A stretch of 6,425 nt of DNA, from the NCBI GenBank assembly GCA_021781255.1, contig JAJXXG010000680.1, positions 1 to 6,425 on the forward strand, given 5' to 3'. A model generated the notes under the pieces. The model saw nothing but the letters and a program-made list of their open reading frames with translations. It searched no databases and was not told where the DNA came from. Position 1 is the first letter of the stretch. Every line of letters begins with the position of its first letter. Origin of the DNA: Acidobacteriota bacterium (GTDB lineage: Bacteria; Acidobacteriota; Terriglobia; Terriglobales; Acidobacteriaceae). Positions 4,843 to 6,425 of this stretch are shown one piece after another. The position numbers and the translations under genes were made by a program.

Positions 4843-6285
4843 GTGCCAATTCTTTTAAGTCTGAGACTGCGCGAGCACTGGATCAGGCCTGCGTTGTATT
4901 TCGGGAATAATCCCATCAGCCTGTTGGGTGGCGCCATCACCACCGCGTCCGGAGTCATGATGGTCGGCTACTGGCTGATGGACCTGATCGGCCGGGGCAA
5001 CAGCAATCCGTATCTTGGGATCATCTTCTTTCTCATCCTGCCCATGCTGTTCATTCTGGGCCTGGCCCTGATCCCGATCGGCATGTATGTCCGGTACAGG
5101 AAACTTCAGGAAAAGCGGAAGATTCCCGCCGTCTATCCGGAAATTGACATCAACGACCGCATCTTCCGCCACGGCATCGACATTGTGCTGGTGGCGACGA
5201 TTGTGAATCTGCTGGTGGTCTCAGTTGCCAGCTATCGCGGTGCGTCGTACATGGACTCGCCGGAGTTCTGCGGGCAGTCGTGTCACGTGATGCATCCGGA
5301 GTTCGCGGCCTACAAAATTTCAGCGCACTCGCATGTTCCCTGCGTGGACTGCCACATCGGCTCCGGTGCGGGCTCGTACTTTGAGGCCAAGGTGAACGGC
5401 TCAAAGCAGCTTGTCGAGGTTGCGTTCAATCGTTATCCCAGGCCGGTTCCTTCTCCGGTAAAGAACCTGCGCCCGGCTCGCATTGTTTGCGAGAGCTGCC
5501 ACACGCCGGCCAAGTTCGTGGGAGAAAAGCTGCTGGTCAAGTCGACGTTTGCCGACGACGAGCAGAACACCGAGACGCAGAGTGTGGTGGTGCTGCACCT
5601 GGGCGGGCGCGACTCGCTCTCGCATCTGAGCGGCATCCACGGCGTGCATCTTGGCCACATCGAGTACATCACCACGGACGCGACGCGCACCACGATTCCG
5701 TGGGTGCAGCGCCGCAATGCGGACGGCTCAGAGACGGTATATGCTGCCTCTGCGCTGAATGGCAAGATGCCGCAGGGTGAGCGCCGCCTGATGGACTGCA
5801 TCGATTGCCACAATCGCGCTGCTCACACGTTTGAGACTCCGGAGGATGCCCTCAACCGGGCCATGGCCGAGGGCGCAATCAGCCAGTCTCTGCCGTGGGT
5901 TCACAAGGAAGGGCTTGCGCTGTTGAAGGCCGATTACGCATCGCAGGCGGATGCGCGCGCAAAGATTCCAGCGCAGCTTGCGGCCTTCTACCAGGGCAGC
6001 AATCCGCAGGTGCTGGCCACCAAGGCTGACCTGGTGAAGAACGCCGGGCAGGAACTGGTCCGGCTCTACAGCGACAACGTGTTCCCGGATATGAAGGTCA
6101 CATGGGGAACGCATCCCAACCACATCGGACACATGAGCTATCCGGGCTGCTTCCGCTGCCATGATGGCGACCACTCCACCAAGGATGGCCAGACCATTAC
6201 GCAGGACTGCACGGCCTGCCACAACCTGCTGGCGGTGGATGAGTCCAAGCCGAAGGCGCTGGCGGACCTGGGCATTCAGCAGTAA
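4843..6285 (+). CDS. Inner-membrane NapC/NirT-family multiheme cytochrome c, ImcH-like quinol dehydrogenase
   Basis: The 480-residue protein starts at GTG, 5 nt after GAGG at 4834-4837. It has three hydrophobic membrane segments at about 25-48, 57-82 and 112-130, then a large periplasmic haem domain. Haem motifs are CGQSCH at 143-148 (a CX3CH form), CVDCH 167-171, CESCH 216-220, CIDCH 319-323, CFRCH 436-440 and CTACH 456-460, six in all. The first motif is followed by Val-Met, giving the CHxM pattern whose Met is a haem ligand in NrfH. The region around haems 1-3 resembles the NapC/NirT core. The part after it, including GIHGVHLGHIEY and IPWV near 264-287, recalls the long Geobacter ImcH-type proteins, which I remember as having three N-terminal membrane segments and about seven haems. 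Members oxidise membrane quinol and pass electrons to periplasmic cytochromes, so this is the likely inner-membrane end of the chain. NapC/NrfH/CymA proteins are about 200 residues, making this a long variant. ImcH likeness is from memory; NapC family membership is firm. Confidence 0.88.
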   Translation: MPILLSLRLREHWIRPALYFGNNPISLLGGAITTASGVMMVGYWLMDLIGRGNSNPYLGIIFFLILPMLFILGLALIPIGMYVRYRKLQEKRKIPAVYPEIDINDRIFRHGIDIVLVATIVNLLVVSVASYRGASYMDSPEFCGQSCHVMHPEFAAYKISAHSHVPCVDCHIGSGAGSYFEAKVNGSKQLVEVAFNRYPRPVPSPVKNLRPARIVCESCHTPAKFVGEKLLVKSTFADDEQNTETQSVVVLHLGGRDSLSHLSGIHGVHLGHIEYITTDATRTTIPWVQRRNADGSETVYAASALNGKMPQGERRLMDCIDCHNRAAHTFETPEDALNRAMAEGAISQSLPWVHKEGLALLKADYASQADARAKIPAQLAAFYQGSNPQVLATKADLVKNAGQELVRLYSDNVFPDMKVTWGTHPNHIGHMSYPGCFRCHDGDHSTKDGQTITQDCTACHNLLAVDESKPKALADLGIQQ

Positions 6286-6305
6286 TCGCAGCAACACTAC
6301 ATACG

Positions 6306-6348
6306 CGCAAAGGGGCAGCCGCTTCGCCGGTTGTCCCTTTTGCGTTTT
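6306..6348 (+). terminator. Rho-independent terminator closing the cluster
   Basis: CGCAAAGGG at 6306-6314 pairs with CCCTTTTGCG at 6335-6344 with a single bulged T at 6338. The stem continues inward with GCA 6315-6317 against TGT 6332-6334 (one G-U pair) and CCG 6319-6321 against CGG 6328-6330, leaving a six-base loop. TTTT follows at 6345-6348. It begins 20 nt after the stop codon of the NapC/ImcH-like gene and marks the end of the transcript. Confidence 0.75.
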
Positions 6349-6409
6349 GCGCAAGGGCGCGGCTCGGCGTGGTACGCTGGCCCTGAACTCAGGAGGAGCG
6401 GAAGCCCCC

Positions 6410-6425
6410 ATGCACAGCAGTCATC
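6410..6425 (+). CDS. Start of a downstream gene, cut by the window edge
   Basis: ATG at 6410 begins Met-His-Ser-Ser-His and runs off the window. AGGAGG at 6391-6396 is an excellent Shine-Dalgarno core, but it lies 13 nt upstream, further than usual. A weaker GGAAG at 6400-6404 lies 5 nt upstream. The gene follows the terminator by about 60 nt, so it should have its own promoter; TACGCT at 6373-6378 could be a -10 element, but I see no clear -35. Five codons do not allow a product call, and another start beyond the window is possible. Confidence 0.4.

Noticed and set aside
1..6425. Mobile elements, tRNA/rRNA genes, CRISPR arrays or att sites
   Set aside because: I saw no transposase or integrase coding, terminal inverted repeats, regularly spaced repeats or RNA-gene signatures.

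Overview
This window holds a compact, co-directional gene cluster on the + strand for moving electrons across the envelope of a diderm bacterium. The genes, in order, are a periplasmic decaheme cytochrome c of the DmsE/MtrA/PioA type, a large MtrB/PioB-type outer-membrane beta-barrel, two tandem monoheme class I cytochromes c that are close paralogues, and an inner-membrane NapC/NirT (ImcH-like) multiheme quinol dehydrogenase. A good Rho-independent terminator closes the cluster, and the first codons of a further gene lie at the right edge.

The host is not named by the sequence. The DNA is moderately high in GC with G/C-rich third codon positions, Shine-Dalgarno sites are clear, and signal peptides end in plain Ala-x-Ala. 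From memory, a DmsE decaheme gene beside a decaheme-associated barrel, small c-type cytochromes and a NapC-like protein is a set found in Acidobacteriota (soil Terriglobia-like lineages). Long NapC/ImcH-like proteins also occur in Geobacter and Anaeromyxobacter. My best guess is an acidobacterium, with moderate confidence and no search behind it.

Layout: 1-60 is a short leader with an RBS; 61-1023 the decaheme cytochrome; 1024-1135 a spacer with a hairpin just after the stop codon; 1136-3736 the barrel; 3737-3947 a spacer with a strong hairpin and a 14-bp perfect palindrome; 3948-4271 monoheme cytochrome 1; 4272-4459 a hairpin-rich spacer; 4460-4780 monoheme cytochrome 2; 4781-4842 a short spacer with a GC-only hairpin; 4843-6285 the NapC/ImcH-like protein; 6306-6348 the terminator; 6410 onward the start of the next gene.

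Inferred joint function: the NapC/ImcH-like protein exchanges electrons with membrane quinol, the monoheme cytochromes shuttle them through the periplasm, and the decaheme protein sits in the barrel as a wire through the outer membrane. There is no MtrC/OmcA-type surface cytochrome and no catalytic reductase in the window. The system therefore looks PioAB-like, and the direction of flow (metal or electrode reduction, or Fe(II) oxidation) cannot be read from the sequence. Every internal gene junction carries a hairpin, which could tune the stoichiometry of the parts.
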